Positions 16,068 through 25,116 of a stretch of 64,000 bases of DNA are shown piece after piece. Origin of the DNA: JAGNLM01 sp964439835 (lineage in GTDB: Bacteria > Pseudomonadota > Gammaproteobacteria > JAABTG01); the NCBI GenBank assembly GCA_964439835.1, contig CAYTPQ010000015.1:1-64000 (forward strand), written 5' to 3'. Every line of letters starts with the position of its first letter. Position 1 is the first letter of the stretch. The notes beneath the pieces were generated by a model, which worked only from the letters and a program-made list of their open reading frames with translations, searched no databases and was not told the DNA's origin. The translations under genes were made by a program, and so were the position numbers.

Positions 16068-18944
16068 TCAAGCGCGGCTGATCCGGCAGAGCGAGCACTT
16101 CGTCTCCTGCATCGCCGTCACCGAGTCGTAGCCGTAGGTGAAGGCGGTGTTGCAGGCCTCGCCCAGCACGTAGGGGTCGCTGCCCTTGGGGTACTTGTTC
16201 CGCAGGTCCTTGCCCTGGAAGTGGCCACCGAAGTGGTAGGGCATCCACACCACGCCGGGGGCCACGCCGTCCTGGGTGACCTTGGCCATGATCTTGATGC
16301 GTCCGCCCTCCGGCCCCTCGAGCCAGACCATGTCGCGGTCCCTGATGCCAATGTTGTTGGCGTCGACCTGGTTGATCTCGACGAACATGTGCTGCTGGAG
16401 CTCGGCGAGCCAGGGGTTGGAGCGGGTCTCGTCGCCGCCACCCTCGTACTCGCACAGGCGGCCGCTGCTCATGATCAGCGGGAACTCCTTGCTGTAGTCC
16501 TTGGCCTGGATCGAGCCGTAGCGGGTCGGCAGGCGGAAGAAGGACTTGCGGTCCTGGTAGGTCGGATACTTCTCGACCAGGTCGCGGCGCGAGGTGTAGA
16601 GCGGCTCGCGGTGGATGGGCACCGGGTCCGGGAACTCCCAGGCGATGCAGCGGGCCTTGGCGTTGCCGAGCGGCGCGCAGCCGTGCTTGATCACGACGCG
16701 CTGGATCCCGCCCGAGAGGTCGGTCTTCCAGTTCTTGCCCTCGGCCTCCTTCTTCTCCGCTTCGGTCAGATCGTCCCACCAGCCCAGCTTCTTCAGCAGC
16801 GCCGCATCGAACTCGGGATAGCCGTCCTGGATCTCCGAGCCCTTGGTGTAGGAGCCGTCGGCGAGCAGGCTCACCCCCTCGCGCTCGACGCCGAACCGCG
16901 CGCGGAACGGTAGCCCCCCCTCCGCGACGGTCATGCTGGTGTCGTAGAGATTGGCCGTGCCCGGGTGCTTCATCTCGGGGGTGCCCCAGCAGGGCCACGG
17001 CAGGCCGTAGAACTCCCCGTCGGCGGGGCCGCCCTTGGCCCGCAGGGTGGTAAAGTCGAACGTATGCCAGTTCTGCTGGTGGGCCTGCAGGCGCTCCGGG
17101 CTCTGGCCCGTGTAGCCGATGGTCCACATGCCGCGGTTGTACTCGCGGACGATGTCCTCGATCAGCGGCTCCTCACCGTTCACCTTGGTGTTCTTGAAGA
17201 GCTGCTCGGCAAAGCCGAGCTTCTTCGCGAATTTGTTCATGATGGTGTGGTCGGGCAGCGACTCGAACAGCGGCTCGATCACCTTGTCCCGCCACTGCAC
17301 CGAGCGGTTGGAGGCCGTGCAGGAGCCATAGGTCTCGTACTGGGTCGCGGCCGGCAGCAGGTAGACGCCGTCCTTGCGGTCGTTCATCACCGCCGTCACG
17401 GTCGGGTAGGGGTCAACGACGACGAGGAGATCCAGCTTCTCCATCGCCTTCTTCATCTCCGGCCCGCGCACCTGGCTGTTCGGCGCGTGGCCCCAGAAGA
17501 TCATCGCGTGCAGGTTGTCCTTCTGCCCCATCAGGGCCTTGTCCTCGAGCACCCCGTCGATCCAGCGGGAGACCGGAATGCCCTTGGTGTTCATGGGCTT
17601 CAGCGGCTTCTCCTTGGTGCCCTCGTAGCTGCCCTGATCGAACCGTCCGGCGAGCCACTCGTAGTCCACCCCCCAGACCCGGGCCCAGTGCTTCCAGGAG
17701 CCCTCGGCGAGCCCGTAGTAGCCCGGCAGGTCGTCGCAGAGCACGCCGAAGTCGGTGGCGCCCTGCACGTTGTCATGGCCGCGGAAGATGTTCGTGCCGC
17801 CGCCGGCCACGCCCATGTTGCCGAGCGCCAGCTGGAAGATGCTGTAGGCGCGGGTGTTGTTGTTGCCGATGGTGTGCTGGGTGCCGCCCATGCACCAGAT
17901 GAACGTGCCCGGCCGGTTGTCGGCCATGGTCTTGGCGGCCCGCTTCACCTGCGCCTCGGGCACCCCGGTGACGCGCTCGACCTCGTCGGGCGTCCACTTG
18001 GCCACCTCGTCCCGCACCTTGTCCATCCCGTACACCCGCTGGCGGATGAACTCCTTGTCCTCCCAGCCGTTCTGGAAGATGTGCCAGAGCATGCCCCAGA
18101 TGAGCGGCACGTCGGTCCCCGGGCGGATCCGGATGTACTGGCTGGCGTGGGCCGCGGTACGGGTGAAGCGCGGGTCGATGACGATGAGCGGTGCGTGGTT
18201 GCGCTCGGTGGCCTCGAACACGTGCAGCAACGACACCGGGTGGGCCTCGGCGGGGTTGCCGCCGATGATCAGGATGGCCTTGGAGTTGTGGATGTCGTTG
18301 TAGCTGTTGGTCATCGCGCCGTAGCCCCAGGTGTTCGCGACACCGGCCACGGTGGTGGAGTGGCAGATGCGCGCCTGGTGGTCGACGTTGTTGGTGCCCC
18401 ACATGGAGGCGAACTTCCGGAACAAGTAGGCCTGCTCGTTGTTGAACTTGGCCGAGCCGAGCCAGTACACCGAGTCGGGCCCCGACTGCTCGCGGATCTT
18501 GAGCAGCTGGTCGCCGATCTCATTGATGGCCTGGTCCCAGCTGATCCGGGTCCATTCCCCGTTCACGAGCTTGGTCGGGTACTTCAGCCGCCGCTCGCCG
18601 TGGCCGTGCTCGCGCACTGCCGCACCCTTCGCGCAGTGGCCGCCGCGGTTGAAGGGATGGTCGAAGGCCGGCTCCTGGCCGGTCCACACGCCGCTCTGGA
18701 CCTCGGCGTAGATGCCGCAGCCGACCGAGCAGTGGGTACAGATGGTCCGCGCGATCCGCACCTTCTCGGCTGCGGCGGGTGCCGCGGCTGCGTCGGCCCG
18801 GCGAACCATGCCCACCGGGAGGGAACCGGCGGCCGCCAGGCCACCGATGGCGAGACCGGACCGCTTGACGAAGGTGCGCCGATCGAGGGTGCCGCCCGGA
18901 GAGGAGGCGTTGCCGTCCGTCGGGTGCTTCTTGACAAGTTTCAT
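16068..18944 (-). CDS. Formate dehydrogenase alpha subunit, Mo/W-bis-MGD enzyme with catalytic Cys
   Basis: 958 residues. A twin-arginine signal (DRRTFVKRSG, about 21-30) directs the folded enzyme to the periplasm. Cys69, Cys72, Cys76 and Cys104 form the N-terminal 4Fe-4S site. The metal ligand is Cys194 in ARICHSTTVAG, where many FDH-N enzymes carry selenocysteine; the codon is an ordinary Cys codon, so no selenium machinery is needed. The C-terminal region carries the molybdopterin dinucleotide-binding domain. It oxidises formate to CO2 (or the reverse). Neighbouring tungstate uptake genes make tungsten a realistic metal. It heads the alpha-beta-gamma gene run after a small TAT peptide gene. 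Confidence 0.95.
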   Translation of the reverse strand: MKLVKKHPTDGNASSPGGTLDRRTFVKRSGLAIGGLAAAGSLPVGMVRRADAAAAPAAAEKVRIARTICTHCSVGCGIYAEVQSGVWTGQEPAFDHPFNRGGHCAKGAAVREHGHGERRLKYPTKLVNGEWTRISWDQAINEIGDQLLKIREQSGPDSVYWLGSAKFNNEQAYLFRKFASMWGTNNVDHQARICHSTTVAGVANTWGYGAMTNSYNDIHNSKAILIIGGNPAEAHPVSLLHVFEATERNHAPLIVIDPRFTRTAAHASQYIRIRPGTDVPLIWGMLWHIFQNGWEDKEFIRQRVYGMDKVRDEVAKWTPDEVERVTGVPEAQVKRAAKTMADNRPGTFIWCMGGTQHTIGNNNTRAYSIFQLALGNMGVAGGGTNIFRGHDNVQGATDFGVLCDDLPGYYGLAEGSWKHWARVWGVDYEWLAGRFDQGSYEGTKEKPLKPMNTKGIPVSRWIDGVLEDKALMGQKDNLHAMIFWGHAPNSQVRGPEMKKAMEKLDLLVVVDPYPTVTAVMNDRKDGVYLLPAATQYETYGSCTASNRSVQWRDKVIEPLFESLPDHTIMNKFAKKLGFAEQLFKNTKVNGEEPLIEDIVREYNRGMWTIGYTGQSPERLQAHQQNWHTFDFTTLRAKGGPADGEFYGLPWPCWGTPEMKHPGTANLYDTSMTVAEGGLPFRARFGVEREGVSLLADGSYTKGSEIQDGYPEFDAALLKKLGWWDDLTEAEKKEAEGKNWKTDLSGGIQRVVIKHGCAPLGNAKARCIAWEFPDPVPIHREPLYTSRRDLVEKYPTYQDRKSFFRLPTRYGSIQAKDYSKEFPLIMSSGRLCEYEGGGDETRSNPWLAELQQHMFVEINQVDANNIGIRDRDMVWLEGPEGGRIKIMAKVTQDGVAPGVVWMPYHFGGHFQGKDLRNKYPKGSDPYVLGEACNTAFTYGYDSVTAMQETKCSLCRISRA

Positions 18945-19001
18945 GGTGCAGGCTCCTGGCAGATCACCGCCGGGGGGCAGGTCGCAAGGACCGCCCCCGC
19001 C

Positions 19002-19208
19002 TCAGATCCGTGCAGATTCGTAGTAGGCGCGCACATGCGCCGTTTCCTGGTAACCCCGGCGTTTCTTGGGAGCCGGCTGACCCGGGTCCGGGGCCGCCGC
19101 GGAGGAGGCTGGCGGGAGGGCCACCGCCACCGCCGCGGCACCACCCGCTGTGGTCAGGGTCTTAAGAAAGTGCCTTCTGCTGGTATCGAGCGCTTGCGGG
19201 TTGCTCAT
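19002..19208 (-). CDS. Small twin-arginine protein of formate dehydrogenase loci
   Basis: 68 residues consisting almost entirely of a Tat signal (SRRHFLKTLTTAGGAAAVAV) plus about 30 polar residues. It belongs to the short formate-dehydrogenase-region TAT family that regularly precedes fdhA. It may join or escort the enzyme during export; its function is not established. GGAGGG lies 4 nt before ATG 19208. Confidence 0.85.
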   Translation of the reverse strand: MSNPQALDTSRRHFLKTLTTAGGAAAVAVALPPASSAAAPDPGQPAPKKRRGYQETAHVRAYYESARI

Positions 19209-19253
19209 GCTGCCCTCCAGTGCGCCGGTCCTCCCGCCGGGAGGGGCCGCCCC

Positions 19254-19859
19254 TCAGACGGGAAGGTCGAAGTAGAGCCGCTCCAGCTCGAGGAAGCGGC
19301 GCCCCAGGCCGCCGACCGCCCGGTACAGACGCGCGGACTCGGCCTGCTCGAGGTCTTCGAAGAACCGCCCCATCCATGGCGCGACGTGCGCCTCGAAGAA
19401 CGACTGCTGATGCTCACGCGAAATGTCCCCTGTGAAATTGATCATTCGCATGATCTCGCACAGGGCCGCGGCATGGTCCTCCGGCTCGTACACCCCCTCC
19501 GACCGCGCAAACCCGAGCCGAGCGAGGTCCTCTCGCAGCGCCGCGAGCGGTTGCTCCATCAGGTATCCGGTGAGATACCAGGAAGCATAGGGGAGGACCT
19601 CGCCCCGTCCGAGCCCGATGAAGAGGTGGTAGTACTCCCGCTCCGCCTGCTCGGGGCTGCTTGCCAGCGCCGCCTCGCGCAAGGCGTGCCAGGCCGGTGC
19701 CAGGGGGCTGTCCGCTGCGTCGTCGGGGCTGAGGGCCGCCAGCGTGGCGAGGGTGGCCGCGTCCGGCGGACGGGCCAGGAGCGCTGCGAGCAGGCCGTAG
19801 ACGTCGGCTCGCGGCTGGTCCGTTGACGACCTGGGGTCGAGGCGGTCCTCAGCGGTCAC
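19254..19859 (-). CDS. TorD/DmsD-family redox enzyme maturation chaperone
   Basis: 201 residues, all-helical TorD-like protein: N-terminal YGLLAALLARPP, the central EREYYHLFIGLGRGEVLPYA (family motif around the ligand groove) and YLTGYLMEQPLAALREDLA. Such chaperones bind Tat signals of molybdoenzymes and hold the apo-enzyme until the cofactor is inserted; FdhA and the small TAT protein downstream are the likely clients. The GTG start at 19859 overlaps the end of the upstream ferredoxin gene by 11 bp, implying translational coupling. Confidence 0.88.
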   Translation of the reverse strand: MTAEDRLDPRSSTDQPRADVYGLLAALLARPPDAATLATLAALSPDDAADSPLAPAWHALREAALASSPEQAEREYYHLFIGLGRGEVLPYASWYLTGYLMEQPLAALREDLARLGFARSEGVYEPEDHAAALCEIMRMINFTGDISREHQQSFFEAHVAPWMGRFFEDLEQAESARLYRAVGGLGRRFLELERLYFDLPV

Positions 19860-21504
19860 GGCGCTCGTCCTCGGCTGTGGCCTGGGCTGCGAGCTCGGCC
19901 TCGTAGAGTGCCCGGACGCGGCAGTCCTCGCACATCTGCAGGCGCTCCAGCGCCGGGCCCAGGAACAGGGGGTGGTTGGCCAACCGGGCGGTCATGCGGT
20001 CGATCAGGCTGCGGGTCCCGAACGGCTTGCCGCAACGGATGCAGTGAAACGGCGGCTCCTCCTTCAGGACCCGCGGGGTTCGCCGGCGCACGGGGTCGAA
20101 GAGATACCGCGGAGACGGGCCGATGGCGTCCTCCGGGCAGGAACGGCCGCACAGGCCGCACTGCACGCAGTTGTCCTCGATGAAGCGCAGCTGCGGGCCC
20201 TCCTCGCCGCCCAGCAGGGCCTTGCCCGGGCACTGGGAGACGCAGGCCATGCAGAGCGTGCAGCGGGCCCCGTCGAGCCAGACCTCGCCGAAGGGGGCGC
20301 CGGCCGGCAGGCTGATCAGCGGCCGGCGCGCCGGCGCGTGCCGATGGAGGTGGTCGAGGGCGAGGCGTGCCACCGCGCGCTTGTCGTCCAGGCCCGCGAA
20401 GCCCGCGGGCTCCGCCGGCGGCGGCGCGGCGCTGGGCGCCCACGTCTGGCCGGCAAGGTCGGACACCACCGCCACGGCGTCCTCGGGATACCTCATCCCC
20501 TGGAGCAGCGCGGCGGCCAGGGTAACCTGCTCGTCGAGGACCCGGCGCGCCGAGGCCGGGGTCGCAGGCGGTGCCAGCAGGCGCACGGCCGCCGCGCCGT
20601 AGGCCAGGGCCGCGAGCCAGACTTCGAGCCCCGCGCTGCCGACCTCTTCCAACTCCACCGGGACCACCGCGTCCGGCAGGTCCGCCGCGCGCGCCTGGGT
20701 GCCGTCTTCTCGCCCGTGCAGGAGCAGGACCGGTGCCCCACCGCCGGCGCTGCGGTAGGCCCCCAGCAGGGCCTTGAGGGCCTCCAGGGTCTCGCCGGGT
20801 CTCGGGGTGGCGTACCGGATCGCACCCGTGGGGCAGGCCGTGGCGCAGACGCCGATGCCCTGGCACAGGCTCGGGTCCACGGCGATCCGCTCGCCGAGGG
20901 CAGTGATGGCCTCGGCGGGGCAGGCTTCGATGCAGCGCCGACAGCCCACGATGCCGCTGCGGGCGTGGGCGCAGACGTCGGGGTCGTAGCGAAAGTACTT
21001 CGGCTTCTCGAATTCCCCGACCAGGTCGGGGAGCTGGGCCAGGGCCGACGCCAGGGCCTCGGGGTCGGTGCCGGGGGCGAAGTAGCCGGGTGGCAAGACC
21101 TCGCGGCGCAGCAGCGGCGGGCTGCCCAGATCGAGGACCAGGTCGATGGCGTCGCCCGCCTCCGGGAGCAGCTCGCCCAGACCGACCGGCCCGGCGGCAG
21201 TCTGCACGGTGAGCCGGAAGGCGCCCAGGTGACCGGTCAGGGCCGCAGCCGGTGCCCGGACCGCGGGGACGTCCCCGTGCTCGATGCCGCCGGCGGCATC
21301 TGGGGGCACGGGGATCAGGCGCAGGCAGGTGAGGGGGCCGGCCAGGTGCGTGACGGCGTCGCGCGCCGGGGCGTCGTCGCCGCCGACGATCAGCAGCCGG
21401 CCCCTGGAACGGAACGAGACCGAGTCTCCCGCACTCCGGGTGACCTCGGAGAAGGCGCGCAGTGCCGCCTGGCGTGGCGATCCGTTCGGGTGGGTTGCAC
21501 TCAC
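19849..21504 (-). CDS. Multi-cluster 4Fe-4S protein associated with formate dehydrogenase maturation
   Basis: 551 residues. Two ferredoxin-type regions are visible. The first, around 175-235, has CRRCIEACP and CQGIGVCATACP. The second, around 415-470, has CTLCMACVSQCP and CVQCGLCGRSCP. A zinc-ribbon-like pair of CXXC motifs (CIRCGKPF and CEDCR) lies near the C-terminus. The Ala-rich middle has no obvious active site. The family travels with DUF3305/DUF3306 proteins and formate dehydrogenases; it may donate electrons or clusters during assembly (inference). It overlaps the TorD-like gene by 11 bp. Confidence 0.8.
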   Translation of the reverse strand: MSATHPNGSPRQAALRAFSEVTRSAGDSVSFRSRGRLLIVGGDDAPARDAVTHLAGPLTCLRLIPVPPDAAGGIEHGDVPAVRAPAAALTGHLGAFRLTVQTAAGPVGLGELLPEAGDAIDLVLDLGSPPLLRREVLPPGYFAPGTDPEALASALAQLPDLVGEFEKPKYFRYDPDVCAHARSGIVGCRRCIEACPAEAITALGERIAVDPSLCQGIGVCATACPTGAIRYATPRPGETLEALKALLGAYRSAGGGAPVLLLHGREDGTQARAADLPDAVVPVELEEVGSAGLEVWLAALAYGAAAVRLLAPPATPASARRVLDEQVTLAAALLQGMRYPEDAVAVVSDLAGQTWAPSAAPPPAEPAGFAGLDDKRAVARLALDHLHRHAPARRPLISLPAGAPFGEVWLDGARCTLCMACVSQCPGKALLGGEEGPQLRFIEDNCVQCGLCGRSCPEDAIGPSPRYLFDPVRRRTPRVLKEEPPFHCIRCGKPFGTRSLIDRMTARLANHPLFLGPALERLQMCEDCRVRALYEAELAAQATAEDERRDR

Positions 21505-21510
21505 CGCTGA

Positions 21511-22263
21511 TCAGCTCCCTGCATCCACGCGGGGCGCCGGGTCTGGCGCCCCTGCGAGGTCGATGGAGTCATCCCCGGTCTGCCCGCTCGGCTCGGGCTG
21601 ACCGGGTTCGCCGCCCTGGGCTTCGCCGGGGCTCGGCTGCGGCTCGGGGCGGTGGGGCGCGCGTGCGGCGCTCGCGCCGGGGGCGGTGTGTGCCTGCGCC
21701 GACGCCTGATCGCCTGGGGCCGTGTCGCCAGCCGCCTCCGTGAGGCGGCGCGCCTCGCGCTCGAGGGCGGCCCGCACCTCGTGGGGCACCAGGTCTCCCA
21801 GGGGCTCGAAGTGGGTATAGTCCTCCCAGTAGTCTGTCAGGCCGTCCCGCACGTTGCGCTCCGGCAGGTGGAATAGCTTGCGCAGCGCCTGCCGGCGCAG
21901 GGCGGGGTCGACCTCCGGCGCCAGGAAAGGCCGGAAGTCCGATTGGGCGTCCAGGGACTCCAGCGGGGGCAGCTCGACGGCCTCTGCCTGCGCCGGCGGA
22001 GGGGCGGGTGCAGCCGGCCGGTCCGGTCCGGCCGTCCCGCCCGCCCGCCGCGGGCCGTGATCCGGTGGTTGCGCCGGTGGCTGTGCTGGACCCGGGCGGG
22101 GGGGCGGTCCGTCGCTCACGGCCGACCCCGGCTCGGGACGGTGCGGAGCCCCGGTCACGGCGCCCGCCGCGCCACGGGCGGCCTGCTTCAGCCGCAGCCA
22201 GCGGCCGAGGAATCCCTCGCTCGCCGTTGGTGGCCCCTCCCGGCGCTCAGGACGGGCAGTCAC
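21511..22263 (-). CDS. DUF3306 protein, formate dehydrogenase-associated
   Basis: 250 residues. The recognisable part is the N-terminal FLGRWLRLKQ motif and a conserved central block (SLDAQSDFRPFLAPEVDPALRRQALRKLF in outline, about 105-160) defining DUF3306. The rest is Pro/Ala/Gly-rich and probably disordered. Function unknown. The GTG start lies within the end of the DUF3305 gene (17-bp overlap), and the stop is 7 bp before the ferredoxin gene, so three accessory genes are read as one unit. Confidence 0.85.
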   Translation of the reverse strand: MTARPERREGPPTASEGFLGRWLRLKQAARGAAGAVTGAPHRPEPGSAVSDGPPPRPGPAQPPAQPPDHGPRRAGGTAGPDRPAAPAPPPAQAEAVELPPLESLDAQSDFRPFLAPEVDPALRRQALRKLFHLPERNVRDGLTDYWEDYTHFEPLGDLVPHEVRAALEREARRLTEAAGDTAPGDQASAQAHTAPGASAARAPHRPEPQPSPGEAQGGEPGQPEPSGQTGDDSIDLAGAPDPAPRVDAGS

Positions 22264-22759
22264 AGGATGGCCCTCCCTCGGCTCCCTCGTCGAGCTTGCG
22301 CTTGCGGCGCTTCTCCGGCACGTAATGCTCGATCACGTAGGCCTCGACCCAGCGATAGACCTCGGGCGGCATCGCGACCGGGAAGACCTGGCCGTCGCCC
22401 TGCATGTAGGCCTCTGCGGCGTCGTAGCTCGCTGTGGCATGGATCGTCTTCAACCCGCCGCCGTCCTGGGGCCGGCAGACGACGAACACCCGGGGCGCCG
22501 CGCTGGTCAGGTTGTGGTAGTAGCTCTCCACCTCGTCCCGGAACAGCGACAGCGTCAGCCCGGTATCGAGGAACTGGGTGGCGTCCGGCTCGCTGCGCGC
22601 AATGGTGCGCGTCGCGTGCCCGGCCGCCGCCTGGCCGGCGACCAGCCCGACGACTCGCCAGCGCTCGCTCTGCCACGGGTTGTCCCGCAACGCCTCCCGC
22701 GTCAGCAGGACCGCGACGGGGAGGCTCTGGGGTGCGTCGTCGCTCGGGGCTGGGGTCAT
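22247..22759 (-). CDS. DUF3305 protein, formate dehydrogenase-associated
   Basis: 170 residues from ATG 22759. The protein has the DUF3305 core: PVAVLLTREALRDNPWQSERW near the N-terminus, then a predicted beta-rich region with RDEVESYYHNLTSAAPRVFV, and a basic C-terminal tail (PEKRRKRK). Its role is unknown, but it nearly always accompanies DUF3306 and FDH genes. It heads the accessory operon, which runs through DUF3306, ferredoxin, TorD and probably fdhA. No strong Shine-Dalgarno precedes ATG 22759, and the frame is open to 22840, so the start is uncertain. It is divergent from fdhD. Confidence 0.85.
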   Translation of the reverse strand: MTPAPSDDAPQSLPVAVLLTREALRDNPWQSERWRVVGLVAGQAAAGHATRTIARSEPDATQFLDTGLTLSLFRDEVESYYHNLTSAAPRVFVVCRPQDGGGLKTIHATASYDAAEAYMQGDGQVFPVAMPPEVYRWVEAYVIEHYVPEKRRKRKLDEGAEGGPSCDCPS

Positions 22760-22966
22760 CGGGCTGGAAAGCACGTGGCGGACGTTTATGATGCGAGTCA
22801 GAGGCGCTGGCGGACTGGCCCCTCGGCCAGCGGTGAGCACGCCGTACCCATGCGTACCGGCTCAGTACCGCAGCCAGGGTGAGCGGCTCCCGGCCGCCGA
22901 CTATCGCCGCGGTCAGGACCCGATCAGGGTCTCCACACCGAGGACCAGAGCGGGCGAGCCTGATTC

Positions 22967-23869
22967 ATGCATGAGCTTAGCAAAGTCGAGGAGGAGGTGG
23001 ACGCCCCCTACCGGCCGACGATGACCCGGGCCGGGTTGGCGCCGACCCATGCCGTTACCGCCCTCGACGAGTACGGCGAGCCGCGCGAGGTGCACGTCGC
23101 GGGGGAGATGCCGCTCACGCTCTACGTCGACGGCCGAGAGATCGTGACCCTGATGACGCTCGGCACCCATCCCGAGGCCCTGGCCCTCGGCTACCTGCGG
23201 ACCCAGCGCTTCCTCGAGGCCATCGAGGACGTGCGGTCGGTCGAGATCCGGTGGGACACCGAGTCCGCCCGGGTGACGACCTGGCATGGGGTCGAGGGGT
23301 GGGACGAGAAGCTCAAGCGGCGCACGGTGACGACCGGCTGTGGGCAGGGCACGGTGTTCAGCTGCACCCTCGACAAGCTCTACAGCCTGCGCTTGCCCGA
23401 CGCGACGGTGCGCCAGTCCACGCTCTACGGCCTGCTGCAGAGCCTCGCTCGAGCCAACGAGGTCTACCGCCGGGCGGGCGCGGTGCACGGCTGCGCCCTC
23501 TGCGTGGGCACCGAGCCCCTGCTGTTCGTCGAGGACGTGGGTCGTCACAACGCCGCCGACGCGGTGGCGGGGTACATGTGGCTGGAACGCATCGCGGGCG
23601 ACGACAAGGTCTTCTACACCACCGGCCGGCTCACCTCCGAGATCGTCATGAAGGTCGCCCTGATGGGTGTGCCGGTGCTGGTGTCCCGCTCCGGGGTCAC
23701 TCACATGGGTCTGGAGCTTGCCCGCGAGGTGGGCATGACCATGATCGCGCGGGCCAAGGGCCGGCATTTCCTGGTCTACAACGGCGCCGAGCGGGTGGTC
23801 TTCGACGAGCCACCGGAGCTGCGGCACTCCACCGACTTCCGCCGTGGGGCCGACGAAGACCCGACCTAG
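22967..23869 (+). CDS. fdhD: FdhD, formate dehydrogenase sulfur carrier/maturation factor
   Basis: About 300 residues. FdhD takes sulfur from IscS and passes it to the bis-MGD cofactor of formate dehydrogenases, without which they are inactive. Family marks are EMPLTLYVDGREI, the cysteine loop at about 122-130, GAVHGCALC, FVEDVGRHNA and TTGRLTSEIV. Oddly the loop reads TTGCGQG: Cys125 is present but the second Cys of the usual CXXC is Gly. ATG 22967 has no clear ribosome site; GTG 22997 sits directly behind GAGGAG and ATG 23022 is another option. It is divergent from the DUF3305-to-fdh operon, so a shared control region lies at 22760-22966. Confidence 0.92.
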   Translation: MHELSKVEEEVDAPYRPTMTRAGLAPTHAVTALDEYGEPREVHVAGEMPLTLYVDGREIVTLMTLGTHPEALALGYLRTQRFLEAIEDVRSVEIRWDTESARVTTWHGVEGWDEKLKRRTVTTGCGQGTVFSCTLDKLYSLRLPDATVRQSTLYGLLQSLARANEVYRRAGAVHGCALCVGTEPLLFVEDVGRHNAADAVAGYMWLERIAGDDKVFYTTGRLTSEIVMKVALMGVPVLVSRSGVTHMGLELAREVGMTMIARAKGRHFLVYNGAERVVFDEPPELRHSTDFRRGADEDPT

Positions 23870-23895
23870 CGCACGGCCCCGCCAGCACCCGCCCC

Positions 23896-24105
23896 CTATT
23901 CTTCCAGGGCGATCTCGCCGTCGATCGCCTGATCGAGGCCGAGCCCCGGGCAGGTGAGCCGCACGGACACCGGCAACCGCTCGTCACCTTTGACCCGGCC
24001 GGCGGCCAGCGCCTCCCGTACCGCACGTTCCACCTCGCGCTGGGAGGTGATGCCGACCCGCTTCAGGAACGTCCGGATAGACAGGTTGAGCACGTCCTCG
24101 TTCAT
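23896..24105 (-). CDS. DUF6494 small protein
   Basis: 69 residues beginning MNEDVLNLSIRTFLKRVGIT, then SQREVERAVREALAAGRVKG, matching the small DUF6494 family (my recognition; low-level similarity not testable here). No TM or Cys-rich motif beyond one Cys. AGGAGGGG precedes ATG 24105. It lies tail-to-tail with fdhD and head-to-head with the DNA-binding regulator gene. Function unknown. Confidence 0.7.
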   Translation of the reverse strand: MNEDVLNLSIRTFLKRVGITSQREVERAVREALAAGRVKGDERLPVSVRLTCPGLGLDQAIDGEIALEE

Positions 24106-24204
24106 CGCTGATCCCCTCCTGGTTCGGGCCGTCGGTCTGGCTCAGGCCCGGGGCAAATCCAGTATAGTGGTGCGCAGCAGCGCTGCAGCCCCGGTCCCGA
24201 GTGG

Positions 24205-25107
24205 ATGAGTCCGCCTGCGTCCGCCCCCCTGCCCGAGTTCCTGACGACCCGCGAGGTCGCCGCGCTGCTGCGGGTGAAGGCGCGCAAAGTGTACGACTTG
24301 GCGGCCTCGTCGGAGATCCCGTGCCGGCGGTTGACGGGCAAGCTGTTGTTCCCACGGGTAGAGATCGAGGCCTGGCTGGCGCGACACCAGGGAACGGCCC
24401 GGCCGTTGGTCGATGAGCCCCAGCCCAATATTCTGGTGGGCAGCCACGACCCGCTGCTGGACTGGGCGCTGCGGGAATCCCGCAGCGGCATCGCCACGTT
24501 CCTGGACGGAAGCCTCGACGGACTGGCCCGGATGGGGCGGCACGAGGCAGGCGCAGCCGGGATCCACCTCTACGAGCCCGAACGTGACGACTGGAACCGG
24601 GGCCACGTCGAGGAGGCCCTGGGCCAGCAGCCGGTGGTGCTGCTGGAGTGGGCCTGGCGCGAGCGCGGTTTGATCCTTGCCCCGGGCAACCCGCACGGCG
24701 TCTCGGACCTCACCGGACTCCGGGGCCTGCGGGTGGTCCCCCGCCAGGCGGAGGCTGGCAGCCAGGTGCTCTTCACCCTGCTGCTGGAGCGGACCGGGCT
24801 GCGCCCGAGCGACCTTCAGGTGAACCGCTCCCCGGTCCGCAGTGAGGTCGACCTGGGTCTGGCCGTGGCGGACGGGAAGGCGGACGCCGGATTCGGGCTC
24901 GCGGCCGTTGCCCGGCAGCTGCGCCTCACCTTCGTGCCGGTCCTGCGCGAGCGCTACGACCTGCTGGTCTGGCGCCGGGCCTACTTCGAGCCCCCGATAC
25001 AGCGCCTGTTGGAGTTCTGCCGCACCGAGGTCTTCCGTGTGCGCGCCGACGAGATGGGGGGCTACGACGTCGGCGGGCTCGGCACGGTGCACTACAACGG
25101 CCCCTGA
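24205..25107 (+). CDS. Excisionase-type HTH regulator fused to a periplasmic-binding-protein-like ligand domain
   Basis: 300 residues. The N-terminal 60 residues form a MerR/excisionase-like winged HTH (LTTREVAALLRVKARKVYDL, then IPCRRLTGKLLFPRVEIEAW). The remaining 230 residues resemble the PBP-like domain seen in ModE-type and molybdate/tungstate-related regulators, with LTGLRGLRVVPRQAEAGSQV as its ligand-loop region and a GKADAGFGLAAVA segment. It is convergent with tupA, 9 bp apart. The obvious prediction is an oxyanion-sensing regulator of tupBCA, fdh or the cofactor genes (inference). ATG 24205 has only a weak ribosome site. A TATAGT box lies at about 24172. Confidence 0.8.
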   Translation: MSPPASAPLPEFLTTREVAALLRVKARKVYDLAASSEIPCRRLTGKLLFPRVEIEAWLARHQGTARPLVDEPQPNILVGSHDPLLDWALRESRSGIATFLDGSLDGLARMGRHEAGAAGIHLYEPERDDWNRGHVEEALGQQPVVLLEWAWRERGLILAPGNPHGVSDLTGLRGLRVVPRQAEAGSQVLFTLLLERTGLRPSDLQVNRSPVRSEVDLGLAVADGKADAGFGLAAVARQLRLTFVPVLRERYDLLVWRRAYFEPPIQRLLEFCRTEVFRVRADEMGGYDVGGLGTVHYNGP

Positions 25108-25116
25108 ACCGACCGT

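Noticed and set aside
18360..18370. Selenocysteine codon in FdhA
   Set aside because: The codon at the metal-ligand position is an ordinary Cys codon, so no recoding is needed.
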